A DNA stretch of 64,000 nucleotides from Microbacteriaceae bacterium (GTDB lineage Bacteria > Actinomycetota > Actinomycetes > Actinomycetales > Microbacteriaceae), in contig JAVECW010000113.1 of assembly GCA_030841285.1 (NCBI GenBank), forward strand, positions 1-64,000, written 5' to 3'. The position numbers were made by a program, and so were the translations under genes. Below, piece after piece: positions 55,885 to 64,000 of the stretch (its first letter is position 1; each line of letters opens with the position of its first letter). Below the pieces are notes generated by a model, which worked only from the letters and a program-made list of their open reading frames with translations, was not told where the DNA came from and did no database searches.

Positions 55885-57228
55885 GTGACGACAGCACCCA
55901 GCTTCACCGAACCCGAACCCGAACTCCAGGACCCGGAGCACCTCGCGCGACGAACGGCGGCGCGGAAGGCCGTCAGGGCGTCGTTCGTCGGCACCTCGCT
56001 CGAGTCGTACGACTTCTACGTCTTCGCCTACTTCAGCGCGATCTTCAGCGCCCAGCTGTTCTTTCCGCAGCAGGACAGGGTCGCGGGGACAATCCTGTCG
56101 TTCTCGGTCCTCGCGACCTCGTACCTGGTGCGCCCACTCGGCGCGATCATCTTCGGACACCTGGGCGACCGCATCGGCCGCAAGCGCACGCTCATCCTCA
56201 CGATCTCGATCATGGGCATCGCGACGGGCGCGATCGGCCTGCTGCCGAGCTTCGCAACGATCGGCTTGTTCGCTCCGATCCTCTTGACGCTGCTGCGTAT
56301 CATCCAGGGCCTGTCGCTCGGGGGCGAGTGGGGCGGATCGATTCTCGTCGCGGTCGAGCACGCCGCCCCGCGGCGCCGTGGGCTCTATGCAGCCCTTCCC
56401 CAGCTCGGCTCCCCCGTCGGCACGATCCTCACCGGTGCTCTGTTCCTGATCCTCTCGGTGACGCTCAGCCCGGCCGAGATGCTCGCCTGGGGCTGGCGCC
56501 TGCCGTTCCTGCTGGCCTTCCCGCTCCTGGCCGTGTCGTTGTACCTCCGCCTCGCGATCGACGAGACCCCACTGTTCAAGACCCTCGTCGCGACGGATCG
56601 GCTCGACCGGGCGCCCGTGCTCGACGTCTTCCGCAAGCAGCCGGCCGCACTCCTCATCGCGGTTGGTGCCGCCCTGCTCGGCATCGGCTCATACTCGTTG
56701 ATGAACACGTACACGATCAGCTACGGCGTGCTCGTCCTTGGCTTCTCCTACCAGAACCTGTTCGTCGCGACGCTCATCGGCAGCCTGCTCCAACTCGTCA
56801 CGATCCCACTCTTCGGCCTTTGGGCGAACCGCATCGGCTCGGCGCGTGTGGTCGCGATCGGCGCCGTCGGCACGCTCCTGATCGCCTTCCCGATGTACTA
56901 CCTGCTGCAGTTCGCGACCTTCCCGATCCTGGTCGGCACCATGATCATCGGCGGCATCCTGCCCACCATGAGCTGGGCGGGGCTCGGCGGCCTGATGGCG
57001 GGGCTCTTCGGCGGCCCGATCCGCTACAGTGCGCTCTCGATCGCATACAGCATCGCTGCGGTCATCTCCGGCCTGATCCCCCTCGTCACGGCGAGCCTGG
57101 GCGCGGCCACCCACGAAGCATGGTGGCACCCCGGCATCGTTCTCGCGATCCTCTCGGCCGTGACGCTCGTGGCCGCGGTCATCGCAGCCCGGCATCGGCA
57201 CGCCCAGAGCGAAGCCGACCGCCACTAA
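55885..57228 (+). CDS. MFS transporter, metabolite:H+ symporter (MHS) family
   Basis: A 447-residue transporter with twelve membrane helices. GTG 55885 follows AAGGA. The loop 2-3 motif is GHLGDRIGRKRTLI, and the MHS features SLESYDFYVFAYFSAIF and GLSLGGEWGGS are present. MHS proteins take up carboxylates, betaines or shikimate with protons. The flanking TetR regulator and lack of enzymes give no substrate. It is not linked to valS functionally. Confidence 0.9.
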   Translation: MTTAPSFTEPEPELQDPEHLARRTAARKAVRASFVGTSLESYDFYVFAYFSAIFSAQLFFPQQDRVAGTILSFSVLATSYLVRPLGAIIFGHLGDRIGRKRTLILTISIMGIATGAIGLLPSFATIGLFAPILLTLLRIIQGLSLGGEWGGSILVAVEHAAPRRRGLYAALPQLGSPVGTILTGALFLILSVTLSPAEMLAWGWRLPFLLAFPLLAVSLYLRLAIDETPLFKTLVATDRLDRAPVLDVFRKQPAALLIAVGAALLGIGSYSLMNTYTISYGVLVLGFSYQNLFVATLIGSLLQLVTIPLFGLWANRIGSARVVAIGAVGTLLIAFPMYYLLQFATFPILVGTMIIGGILPTMSWAGLGGLMAGLFGGPIRYSALSIAYSIAAVISGLIPLVTASLGAATHEAWWHPGIVLAILSAVTLVAAVIAARHRHAQSEADRH

Positions 57229-57327
57229 CACAGGTGGCGCTCCGGGCGACTCGGGTAGATTGGAAGGCATCCCACATTCAGGCACCTTTCCATTGACGCG
57301 GTGCCGCACATATCGAACCGGAGAATC

Positions 57328-59958
57328 ATGAGCGCCGCCAACACCGTGCCAGACAAGCCCGCCCTCGAGGGCCTCGAAGGCAAGTGGGGCACCGCCTGGC
57401 GGGGCAATGGAACCTACCTGTTCGATCGTGCACGGGCACTCGAAGCGGGTGACCGGAGTTGCATCTACTCGATCGACACTCCCCCGCCCACCGCATCCGG
57501 CTCGCTACACATTGGCCACGTCTTCAGCTACACGCACACGGATGTCATCGCCCGCTTCCAGCGCATGGTCGGCAAGCACGTGTTCTATCCGATGGGCTGG
57601 GATGACAACGGCCTACCCACCGAGCGCCGCGTGCAGAACTATTACGGCGTCCGGTGCGATCCATCGCTGCCATACGACGCCGACTTCGTGCCGCCGTACG
57701 AAGGCGGGGACAACAAGAGCTCGAAGGCCGCAGACCAGCTACCGATCTCTCGCCGCAACTTCATCGAGCTGTGCGAGCGCCTCACCGCCGAGGACGAGAT
57801 TCAGTTCGAGGAGCTGTGGCGCACACTCGGCCTTTCCGTCGACTGGTCGCAGACCTACCGCACGATCGGAACCGAGGCGCTGCACACCTCGCAGCTGGCG
57901 TTCCTCAACAACATCGAACGTGGCGAGGCATACCAGTCCATGGCGCCCACCCTGTGGGACATCACGTTCCGCACGGCCGTCGCGCAGGCCGAACTCGAGG
58001 ACCGCGAGCAGCCTGGTGCATACAACCGCGTGGCCTTCCACGGCGCCGATGGCCCCATCTACATCGAGACCACGCGGCCAGAGCTGCTGCCGGCGTGCGT
58101 CGCGCTCGTCGCGCACCCCGATGACGAGCGCTACCGGCCCCTCTTCGGTACGACCGTCACCACGCCCGTGTTCGGCGTCGAGGTTCCCGTTGTCGCCCAC
58201 CACCTCGCGCAGCCAGATAAGGGCAGCGGCATTGCCATGATCTGTACCTTCGGTGACATCACCGACGTCGTCTGGTGGCGCGAGCTCGACCTGCCCAACC
58301 GTGCGATCATCGGCTTCGACGGCAGGATTCTCGCCGAGGCACCCGACGCCATTACGACCGATTCGGGAAGGGCCGCGTACGGCGAGCTTGCGGGCAAGAC
58401 TGTCTTCTCGGCCAAGCAGGCCGTGATCGAGTTGCTGCGCGCATCCGGCGACCTGGATGGCGAGCCCAAGAACGTCACGCACCCGGTCAAGTTCTTCGAG
58501 AAGGGCGACAAGCCGCTCGAGATCGTCTCGACCCGCCAGTGGTACGTCAAGAACGGCGCACGCGACGAAGCGCTGCGCAGCAGGCTGATCGAACTCGGTC
58601 GGCAGCTGGACTGGCATCCGGAGTTCATGCGCGTCCGCTACGAGAACTGGGTCGGCGGCCTGACCGGCGACTGGCTGATCTCGCGCCAGCGCTTCTTCGG
58701 CGTGCCCATTCCGGTCTGGTACCCGCTCGACGCCGAGGGCAACCCGGTGTTCGACGAGCCGATCCTCCCCTCCCGCGACGCGCTCCCCGTCGATCCGTCG
58801 TCGGATGCCGCACCCGGCTACGACGAGAGTCAGCGCAACGCACCGGGCGGCTTCGTCGGCGAACACGACGTCATGGACACCTGGATGACCTCCTCGCTCA
58901 CGCCGCAGCTCGCGGGCGGCTGGATGCGGGACGACGAGCTGTTCACGGCCGTCTTCCCGTTCGACCTGCGCCCGCAGGGCCAGGACATCATCCGCACCTG
59001 GCTCTTCTCGACCATGCTGCGCTCCGAGCTCGAACACGGTGTTGCACCGTGGCAGCACGCCGCGCTGTCCGGCTTCATCGTCGACCCCGACCGCAAGAAG
59101 ATGTCCAAGTCCAAGGGCAATGTGGTCACGCCGTCCGACATCCTCGAGCAGCACGGCTCCGACGCGGTGCGCTACTGGGCGGCATCCTCGCGGCTCGGCA
59201 CCGACGCGGCCTTCGACCCGCAGAATCCAACCCAGATCAAGATCGGTCGCCGCCTGGCGATCAAGATCCTGAACGCCGCCAAGTTCATCCTCGGATTCGA
59301 CGCCCCCGCGTCGAGCTCGGACGACGATCTCGTCGCACGGGTCACCGAAGCCCTTGACCAGAGCATGCTGCAGAACCTCGCCGCGGTCGTCGACGAGGCC
59401 ACCACGGCGCTCGAGTCCTACGATCACGCGCGCGCCCTCGAAGTCACAGAGACGTTCTTCTGGACGTTCTGCGACGACTACCTCGAACTCGTCAAGGAGC
59501 GCGCATACGCCATCGGCGGAGCCGGCCAGGAATCGGCCGTCGCCGCGCTCCGCCTGGCGCTGTCCACCCTCCTCCGGCTGTTCGCGCCTGTCGTGCCGTT
59601 CGCGACCGAGGAGGCGTGGTCCTGGTTCAATGACAATTCCGTGCACCGGTCGAGCTGGCCTGCCACCGACGAGCTGAACGCCGCCGAGAGCGAGGACCAT
59701 TCCTCGGTTCTCCCGCTCGCGAGCCAGGCGCTCACGGGCATCCGCCGTGCCAAGACGGATGCCAAGGCATCGCAGAAGACGCAGGTCGACGCGGCGACCA
59801 TCACGGCGGGTCCGGACGAGCTGGCGGCGCTGCGGCGTGCCGAGGCCGACCTCAAGGCGGTTGGTCGCATCGCGACGCTGAACTTCGAGGCAGGCGAGGA
59901 ACTGGCCGTGACCGACATCACCCTTGCCGCCCTAACCCAGACAGAGGAGACACGATGA
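57328..59958 (+). CDS. valS: Valine--tRNA ligase
   Basis: An 876-residue class I synthetase. ATG 57328 follows GGAGA; an in-frame GTG at 57301 is possible. The opening is PALEGLEGKWGTAW, the HIGH motif is SGSLHIGHVFSYTH, the editing domain follows, and KKMSKSKGNVVTP is the KMSKS motif. The C-terminal tRNA-binding helices end at about 870. Its stop overlaps the start of the next GNAT gene (ATGA), so the two are coupled. Confidence 0.95.
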   Translation: MSAANTVPDKPALEGLEGKWGTAWRGNGTYLFDRARALEAGDRSCIYSIDTPPPTASGSLHIGHVFSYTHTDVIARFQRMVGKHVFYPMGWDDNGLPTERRVQNYYGVRCDPSLPYDADFVPPYEGGDNKSSKAADQLPISRRNFIELCERLTAEDEIQFEELWRTLGLSVDWSQTYRTIGTEALHTSQLAFLNNIERGEAYQSMAPTLWDITFRTAVAQAELEDREQPGAYNRVAFHGADGPIYIETTRPELLPACVALVAHPDDERYRPLFGTTVTTPVFGVEVPVVAHHLAQPDKGSGIAMICTFGDITDVVWWRELDLPNRAIIGFDGRILAEAPDAITTDSGRAAYGELAGKTVFSAKQAVIELLRASGDLDGEPKNVTHPVKFFEKGDKPLEIVSTRQWYVKNGARDEALRSRLIELGRQLDWHPEFMRVRYENWVGGLTGDWLISRQRFFGVPIPVWYPLDAEGNPVFDEPILPSRDALPVDPSSDAAPGYDESQRNAPGGFVGEHDVMDTWMTSSLTPQLAGGWMRDDELFTAVFPFDLRPQGQDIIRTWLFSTMLRSELEHGVAPWQHAALSGFIVDPDRKKMSKSKGNVVTPSDILEQHGSDAVRYWAASSRLGTDAAFDPQNPTQIKIGRRLAIKILNAAKFILGFDAPASSSDDDLVARVTEALDQSMLQNLAAVVDEATTALESYDHARALEVTETFFWTFCDDYLELVKERAYAIGGAGQESAVAALRLALSTLLRLFAPVVPFATEEAWSWFNDNSVHRSSWPATDELNAAESEDHSSVLPLASQALTGIRRAKTDAKASQKTQVDAATITAGPDELAALRRAEADLKAVGRIATLNFEAGEELAVTDITLAALTQTEETR

Positions 59959-60401
59959 CCCTGACCGTTCGCCCCGTGGAAGACGGAGACTTCTTCACCT
60001 GGATCGATCTCTACTCCGGATATGGCGACTTCTACGAGACGCCACTGACCGACGAGAAGGCCCTTCTCGTGTGGAGCTGGCTCTCGGATGCCGGCCACGA
60101 TCTGAACGCGCTCTTCGCCATCGACGAAAACGGGACCCCGGTCGGGCTCGCGCACTACCGTGCCTTCGCCCGCCCACTCGCGGGAAGCACAGGGCTCTAC
60201 CTCGACGACCTGTTCGTCTCGCCGGACGCCCGTGGCGAGGGTGCGGCGACCGCGATCCTCGAGACCCTGCGGACGACGGCGCGTTCACAAGGATTCAGCG
60301 TGGTGCGCTGGATCACGGCGGCGGACAACGCGGCGGCGCAGCGCGTCTACGATCGCGTGGCCAAGAAGACGAGCTGGGTCACATACGACCTGGTCCCTTA
60401 G
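59955..60401 (+). CDS. GNAT family N-acetyltransferase (first of two paralogues)
   Basis: A 148-residue GNAT protein. LYLDDLFVSPDARGEGAATAIL is the acetyl-CoA-binding motif A (given as LDDLFVSPDARGEGAATAIL), and VRWITAADNAAAQRVYDRV is motif B. It begins inside the valS stop codon. It aligns without gaps with the protein at 60513, about half the residues being identical by eye. The substrate, a small amine or protein N-terminus, is not known. Confidence 0.86.
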   Translation: MTLTVRPVEDGDFFTWIDLYSGYGDFYETPLTDEKALLVWSWLSDAGHDLNALFAIDENGTPVGLAHYRAFARPLAGSTGLYLDDLFVSPDARGEGAATAILETLRTTARSQGFSVVRWITAADNAAAQRVYDRVAKKTSWVTYDLVP

Positions 60402-60512
60402 ACACCCGGACGACTCGGGCCGGCAATCATCGACCGGGCGACCCAGTCACGATAAGGTCACTTCAGGAGAAACGATCAGCCGACCTGCGGGGACGGGCGA
60501 CAGGAGGCAGCG

Positions 60513-60959
60513 ATGTCGATCACAACCCGGCCGGTGGCAGAAGGCGATTTCTTTGCCTGGCTCGGCCTCTATGAGGGGTACGCCACGTTCTACGAGACGA
60601 CCCTGACCGATGAAAAGGCCGTGCTCATCTGGAGCTGGCTCATCGACCCGAAGCACGAGGAGCACGCGCTCGTCGCTGTCGACGACGATGAGGCGCTCGT
60701 CGGGCTCGTGCATTACCGCGAATTCCCGCGGCCCCTCGAGGGTGATCGCGGGCTCTACATCGATGACCTCTTCGTGGCCGATTCTGCGCGCGACCAGGGG
60801 GCAGGTTCGGCCCTCATCGAGGCCGTGCGGAGCATCGCACAGGAGCGCAAGTTCGGGGTCGTTCAGTGGATCACCGCTGAGGACAACAAGAAGGCCAAGA
60901 AGCTCTACGAAGAGTTCGGCACCCGCACTTCGTGGGTGACCTACGAGATCGCACTGTAG
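60513..60959 (+). CDS. GNAT family N-acetyltransferase (second of two paralogues)
   Basis: A 148-residue GNAT protein with LYIDDLFVADSARDQGAGSAL as the acetyl-CoA-binding region (20-residue core IDDLFVADSARDQGAGSAL) and VQWITAEDNKKAKKLYEEF in motif B. Same length as the paralogue 111 bp upstream, with which it likely arose by tandem duplication. GACAGGAGG precedes its ATG. Confidence 0.86.
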   Translation: MSITTRPVAEGDFFAWLGLYEGYATFYETTLTDEKAVLIWSWLIDPKHEEHALVAVDDDEALVGLVHYREFPRPLEGDRGLYIDDLFVADSARDQGAGSALIEAVRSIAQERKFGVVQWITAEDNKKAKKLYEEFGTRTSWVTYEIAL

Positions 60960-60971
60960 GCGACGCGATCC

Positions 60972-61247
60972 ATGCAGCTTGGAACACGCTGGCCCGTCGG
61001 CGGCACGATCCCGAACGACTTGGCCGAAGTCGTCGTCCTCGCCATCCAGGCAGTCGAGGAAGAACTCGTCGCACTGGATGTCGACACCAAGGAGTGGCGC
61101 TGGACACTCACCTGGCTTGAGGGCAAGCCCGTCGTCGAACTCGACGATGGCACCGTGATCCGGTACAACCCGCACGAAGACTCAGCGACTATCACTCAGC
61201 CCGTCGAGCAGGTGCCCGGCGACTATGACGAGGACGACGAGGACTAA
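60972..61247 (+). CDS. Conserved small acidic protein of unknown function
   Basis: A 91-residue protein with conserved-looking segments LGTRWPVGGTIPNDL, WRWTLTWLEGKPVVELDDGT and an Asp/Glu tail (residues 82-91). ATG 60972 lies 12 nt after the GNAT stop and has no clear ribosome-binding site. Its last 4 bp overlap the convergent methyltransferase gene. I do not know its function. Confidence 0.72.
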   Translation: MQLGTRWPVGGTIPNDLAEVVVLAIQAVEEELVALDVDTKEWRWTLTWLEGKPVVELDDGTVIRYNPHEDSATITQPVEQVPGDYDEDDED

Positions 61248-62053
61248 CTCGCGCGGGCGATGATCTCGCCGTGTGGCATGGCGTACCAGCCGTCCTTGGC
61301 CTTGACCCACTCAAGCCACGCGGCCGAAATGGCCTGGAGTTCGGCAAGTGTGGCGATGCCCGACTCGACGGCGTGCGTGGCAAAGCTCGACTCGAGCACG
61401 CGAACCGACCACGACGCTCCCCACCACTCCCGCTCCTCGTCCGAGGCGAAGCACCAGATGGATGCCGAACTCTCAACGGCATTGAAGCCCGCCTCGAGCG
61501 CCCAGCGCTTGAGTGACCGTCCCGCGAAAGGCTCACCGCCATTTGCACGGTGGATCGCCTGGTTGGCCTGCATCCAGTCGCTGAGGCCTGGGAGCAAGGG
61601 CGCCCACATCGTGCCGCCCCAGTCGACGTCGCGTGCCGCCACGATCCCGCCGGGCTTCAGAACCCGGCGAAACTCGCGCAGCGCGGCAACCGGGTTTGCC
61701 ACGTGCTGGAGGATCTGGTGTGCATGCACGATGTCGAATGTGTCATCCGCGAAGTCGAGCGCATATGCGTCGCCAACCGCAAAGGTGACGTTCGTGACGC
61801 CGTTGTCGGCAGCGAGCGCTGTTGCCTGCGCGACGACCTCCGCGGAGGCATCGATGCCAACCACATTTCCGGGCGCAACGCGACGTGCGAGGTCGATGGT
61901 GATGGTTCCAGGTCCACTGCCCACATCGAGCACCTTCGCTCCGGCCGCAAGATGCGGAATGAGGTATGCGGCCGAGTTCTCGACCGTCCGCCAAGCGTGG
62001 GAGCGCAGGACGCTCTCGTGGTGTCCGTGGGTGTATCTTTCCTGAATTGCCAT
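61244..62053 (-). CDS. Class I SAM-dependent methyltransferase
   Basis: A 269-residue methyltransferase. Motif I is VLDVGSGPGTITIDLA, followed by GIDASAEVV, GDAYALDFADDTFDIVHAHQ (motifs II-IV in segments) and LKPGGIVAARDVDWGG. This arrangement is of the Ubie/type-11 methyltransferase group. The C-terminal half, ending GWYAMPHGEIIARAS, resembles members acting on small molecules. Substrate not assignable. It converges with the small acidic protein gene with a 4-bp overlap. Confidence 0.9.
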   Translation of the reverse strand: MAIQERYTHGHHESVLRSHAWRTVENSAAYLIPHLAAGAKVLDVGSGPGTITIDLARRVAPGNVVGIDASAEVVAQATALAADNGVTNVTFAVGDAYALDFADDTFDIVHAHQILQHVANPVAALREFRRVLKPGGIVAARDVDWGGTMWAPLLPGLSDWMQANQAIHRANGGEPFAGRSLKRWALEAGFNAVESSASIWCFASDEEREWWGASWSVRVLESSFATHAVESGIATLAELQAISAAWLEWVKAKDGWYAMPHGEIIARAS

Positions 62054-62164
62054 GCTTCAATTTTATGGCCGCGGGGTGCACACAAGTGACCGCGTGACGC
62101 GTCAGACAGGCTCGAGTGAGGAATGCGCGTCGGCTGTTTGCAGCTTGGGTCATAGGCTGTCGGA

Positions 62165-64000
62165 ATGGCTGATTCTTCGAATCCATTCTTCGCTCCGAGC
62201 ACCCTCCCGTACCAACTGCCCCCGTTCGCCGAGATCCGCGATGAGCACTACCGGCCGGCGTTCGATCGCGGCTTCGAGGAGCACCTCGCCGAGATCGGGG
62301 CGATCACCGCCACGGCCGACGACCCGACGTTCGAGAACACCATGATCCCGCTCGAAAAGTCAGGGCAGACTCTGCAGCGGGTCGCCGAAGTGTTCTTCAA
62401 TAAGAGCTCAGCGGACAGCACCGATTTCACGAACGATCTCGAGGAGGTGATGGCTCCCCTGCTCGCGGCGCACGAGGATGCCATCAAGCTCGACTCAGCG
62501 CTCTACTTACGCATCAGGACGCTGCACGACCAGCTGGACACCTTGGGTTTGGACGCAGAGTCCGCGTACCTCGTCGAGCGTTACTTCACGGAGTTCACGC
62601 TCGCAGGCGCCGGGCTCGGCGAGACCGACAAGTCCAGGCTCAAGGAATACAACCAGACGCTCTCCACCCTCACGACGCGGTTTGAGAAGAACCTGCTCGC
62701 CGAGACGAACGACCTCGCGGTCGTGATCGAGGAGCCTTCAGAGCTTGATGGCCTCGATGCCGGCGAAATTTCGGCAGCGGCGGAGGCGGCCAGGGAGCGC
62801 GGTCTCGACGGCGCGTATCTGATCTCGCTCGTCCTTCCCACCGGGCACCCATACCTTTCCAGCCTCGCGAACCGGAGTGTGCGCGAACGCGTGATGACCG
62901 CGGAGCGCTCCCGCGGCATCCGCGGCGGTGAGAACGACAACCGCGAGCTCGTGCTCGAGATCACCAGGCTGCGCGCCGAGCGGGCCCGCCTGCTTGGTTT
63001 CGACACGCACGCCGCATACGTCACCGCGGATGAGACGGCGAAGACCCCAGACGCGGTCGCCGGCATGCTCGGTACTCTCGCGCCCGCCGCAGCGCGCAAC
63101 GCCCGCGCCGAGCAGGCGGATCTCCAGTCGCAGGTCACGCAGCGTGAGGCGGTCGACGGCGTCGGGGCCTTCGAACTCGCGAGCTGGGATTGGGCCTACT
63201 ACACCGAGAAGGTGCGGCAGGAGAAGTACGCAGTCGACACGGCGGCCATGCGACCGTACTTCGAGGCTGAGCGTGTGCTGCGCGACGGCGTCTTCTTCGC
63301 GGCGACGCGCCTCTATGGCATCACGTTCGCCGAACGTCCCGACCTCGTGGCCTACCACCCGGAGGCGAGGGTGTTCGAGGTCAGCAACGAAGACGGCACC
63401 CCGCTCGGTCTCTACGTCCTCGACCTGTACACGCGTGATTCGAAGCGCGGCGGGGCGTGGATGAATCCACTCGTCTCGCAGTCGACCCTGCTGGGAAACC
63501 CCACTGTCGTCGTGAACAACCTCAATGTGCCGAAGCCCGCGGCGAGCGAGCCGACCCTGCTCACCTACGACGAGGCCAACACGCTGTTCCACGAGTTCGG
63601 GCACGCCCTTCACGGACTCTTCGCGCACGTCACCTATCCGAAGTTCGCCGGAACGAACGTCTTCCGCGACTTCGTGGAGTTCCCAAGCCAGGTCAATGAG
63701 ATGTGGATGCTCTGGCCGGAAATCCTCGCGAACTACGCGGTGCACCACGAGACCGGCGAGCCGATGCCGCGTGACCTCGTCGAGAGCCTGCAGGCATCCT
63801 CGGCGTTCAACGAGGGGTTCAAGACCAGCGAATACCTCGCGGCAGCAATGCTCGACCAAGCCTGGCACCGGATCACCGCAGACGACCACGTGACGGATGT
63901 CGCAGGCTTCGAGGCGGCGGCCCTCGCCGAAGCCGGCCTCGACAACCCTGCAGTGCCCACGCGCTACTCGAGCACCTACTTCGCGCACACCTTCTCTGGC
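62165..64000 (+). CDS. M3 family metallopeptidase (oligopeptidase A / peptidyl-dipeptidase Dcp type), partial at right edge
   Basis: The frame opens at ATG 62165 and runs to the right edge; 612 residues are visible and roughly 70 are missing compared with the usual 680. The zinc motif HEFGH is at 476-480, followed by the third ligand region (DFVEFPSQVNEMW). PYQLPPFAEIRDEHYRPAF and NPLVSQSTLLGNPTVVVNNL fit the Dcp/PrlC branch (second segment shown as 20 residues). It degrades cytoplasmic oligopeptides. A -10-like TAGGCT about 10 bp before the ATG and no ribosome-binding site suggest a leaderless mRNA. Confidence 0.94.
   Translation, partial: MADSSNPFFAPSTLPYQLPPFAEIRDEHYRPAFDRGFEEHLAEIGAITATADDPTFENTMIPLEKSGQTLQRVAEVFFNKSSADSTDFTNDLEEVMAPLLAAHEDAIKLDSALYLRIRTLHDQLDTLGLDAESAYLVERYFTEFTLAGAGLGETDKSRLKEYNQTLSTLTTRFEKNLLAETNDLAVVIEEPSELDGLDAGEISAAAEAARERGLDGAYLISLVLPTGHPYLSSLANRSVRERVMTAERSRGIRGGENDNRELVLEITRLRAERARLLGFDTHAAYVTADETAKTPDAVAGMLGTLAPAAARNARAEQADLQSQVTQREAVDGVGAFELASWDWAYYTEKVRQEKYAVDTAAMRPYFEAERVLRDGVFFAATRLYGITFAERPDLVAYHPEARVFEVSNEDGTPLGLYVLDLYTRDSKRGGAWMNPLVSQSTLLGNPTVVVNNLNVPKPAASEPTLLTYDEANTLFHEFGHALHGLFAHVTYPKFAGTNVFRDFVEFPSQVNEMWMLWPEILANYAVHHETGEPMPRDLVESLQASSAFNEGFKTSEYLAAAMLDQAWHRITADDHVTDVAGFEAAALAEAGLDNPAVPTRYSSTYFAHTFSG

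Noticed and set aside
57739-59700. A 653-codon minus-strand frame opposite valS
   Set aside because: It is the antisense shadow of valS, with no motif or start site.

Overview
The window is a 64-kb piece of a high-GC actinobacterial chromosome. Closely packed genes with ATGA/TGATG stop-start overlaps, frequent GTG starts, leaderless genes and the block rne-rplU-rpmA-obg-proB-proA-nadD-rsfS, followed further on by ndk-DUF4233-folC-ileS, point to a Microbacteriaceae-like member of the Micrococcales. This placement comes from gene content and order only; no database search was possible. No insertion sequence, prophage, CRISPR array or replication origin was seen.

Positions 1-16 kb are accessory metabolism. 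They hold an exported phosphoesterase cut by the left edge, a secreted GH87-type alpha-1,3-glucanase-like enzyme, an FAD dehydrogenase with an NAD-dependent epimerase, and a polyol system (SorC-type regulator, ABC importer without its own ATPase, mannitol 2-dehydrogenase). A 2-oxoacid (acetoin or pyruvate type) dehydrogenase follows, made of a fused E1 and an E2. It is divergent from a VOC protein and a GntR regulator, and paired ATTG-type sites lie in the shared promoter.

Positions 17-34 kb are the most interesting part. All genes there lie on the minus strand: GabD-like aldehyde dehydrogenase, a creatinase/aminopeptidase-fold protein with an altered metal site, beta-hydroxyacid dehydrogenase, two amidohydrolases of different families, a CrtI-like FAD oxidoreductase, a complete branched-chain-amino-acid-type ABC importer, a LacI regulator, a second aldehyde dehydrogenase and a substrate-binding-protein-like protein with no export signal. 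Every promoter-bearing gap in this array, six in all including that of lacI, carries a copy of one palindrome with invariant core CAATCG(A/T)TTG. This defines a self-contained regulon: import, hydrolysis of C-N bonds, and oxidation of the products. The substrate is unknown; a nitrogen-containing small organic molecule is the best inference.

Positions 34-38 kb hold a stand-alone condensation-domain protein, a small membrane protein, and a TetR/short-chain reductase pair with two 20-bp operators between them. From tRNA-Ala (38 kb) to the right edge the content is housekeeping: ribosome silencing factor, NAD and proline synthesis, Obg, L27, L21, RNase E/G with a structured leader, a VKOR homologue, Ndk, FolC, IleS under a T-box riboswitch, an MHS-type transporter with a TetR regulator, ValS, two tandem GNAT acetyltransferases, a methyltransferase and an M3 oligopeptidase cut by the right edge.
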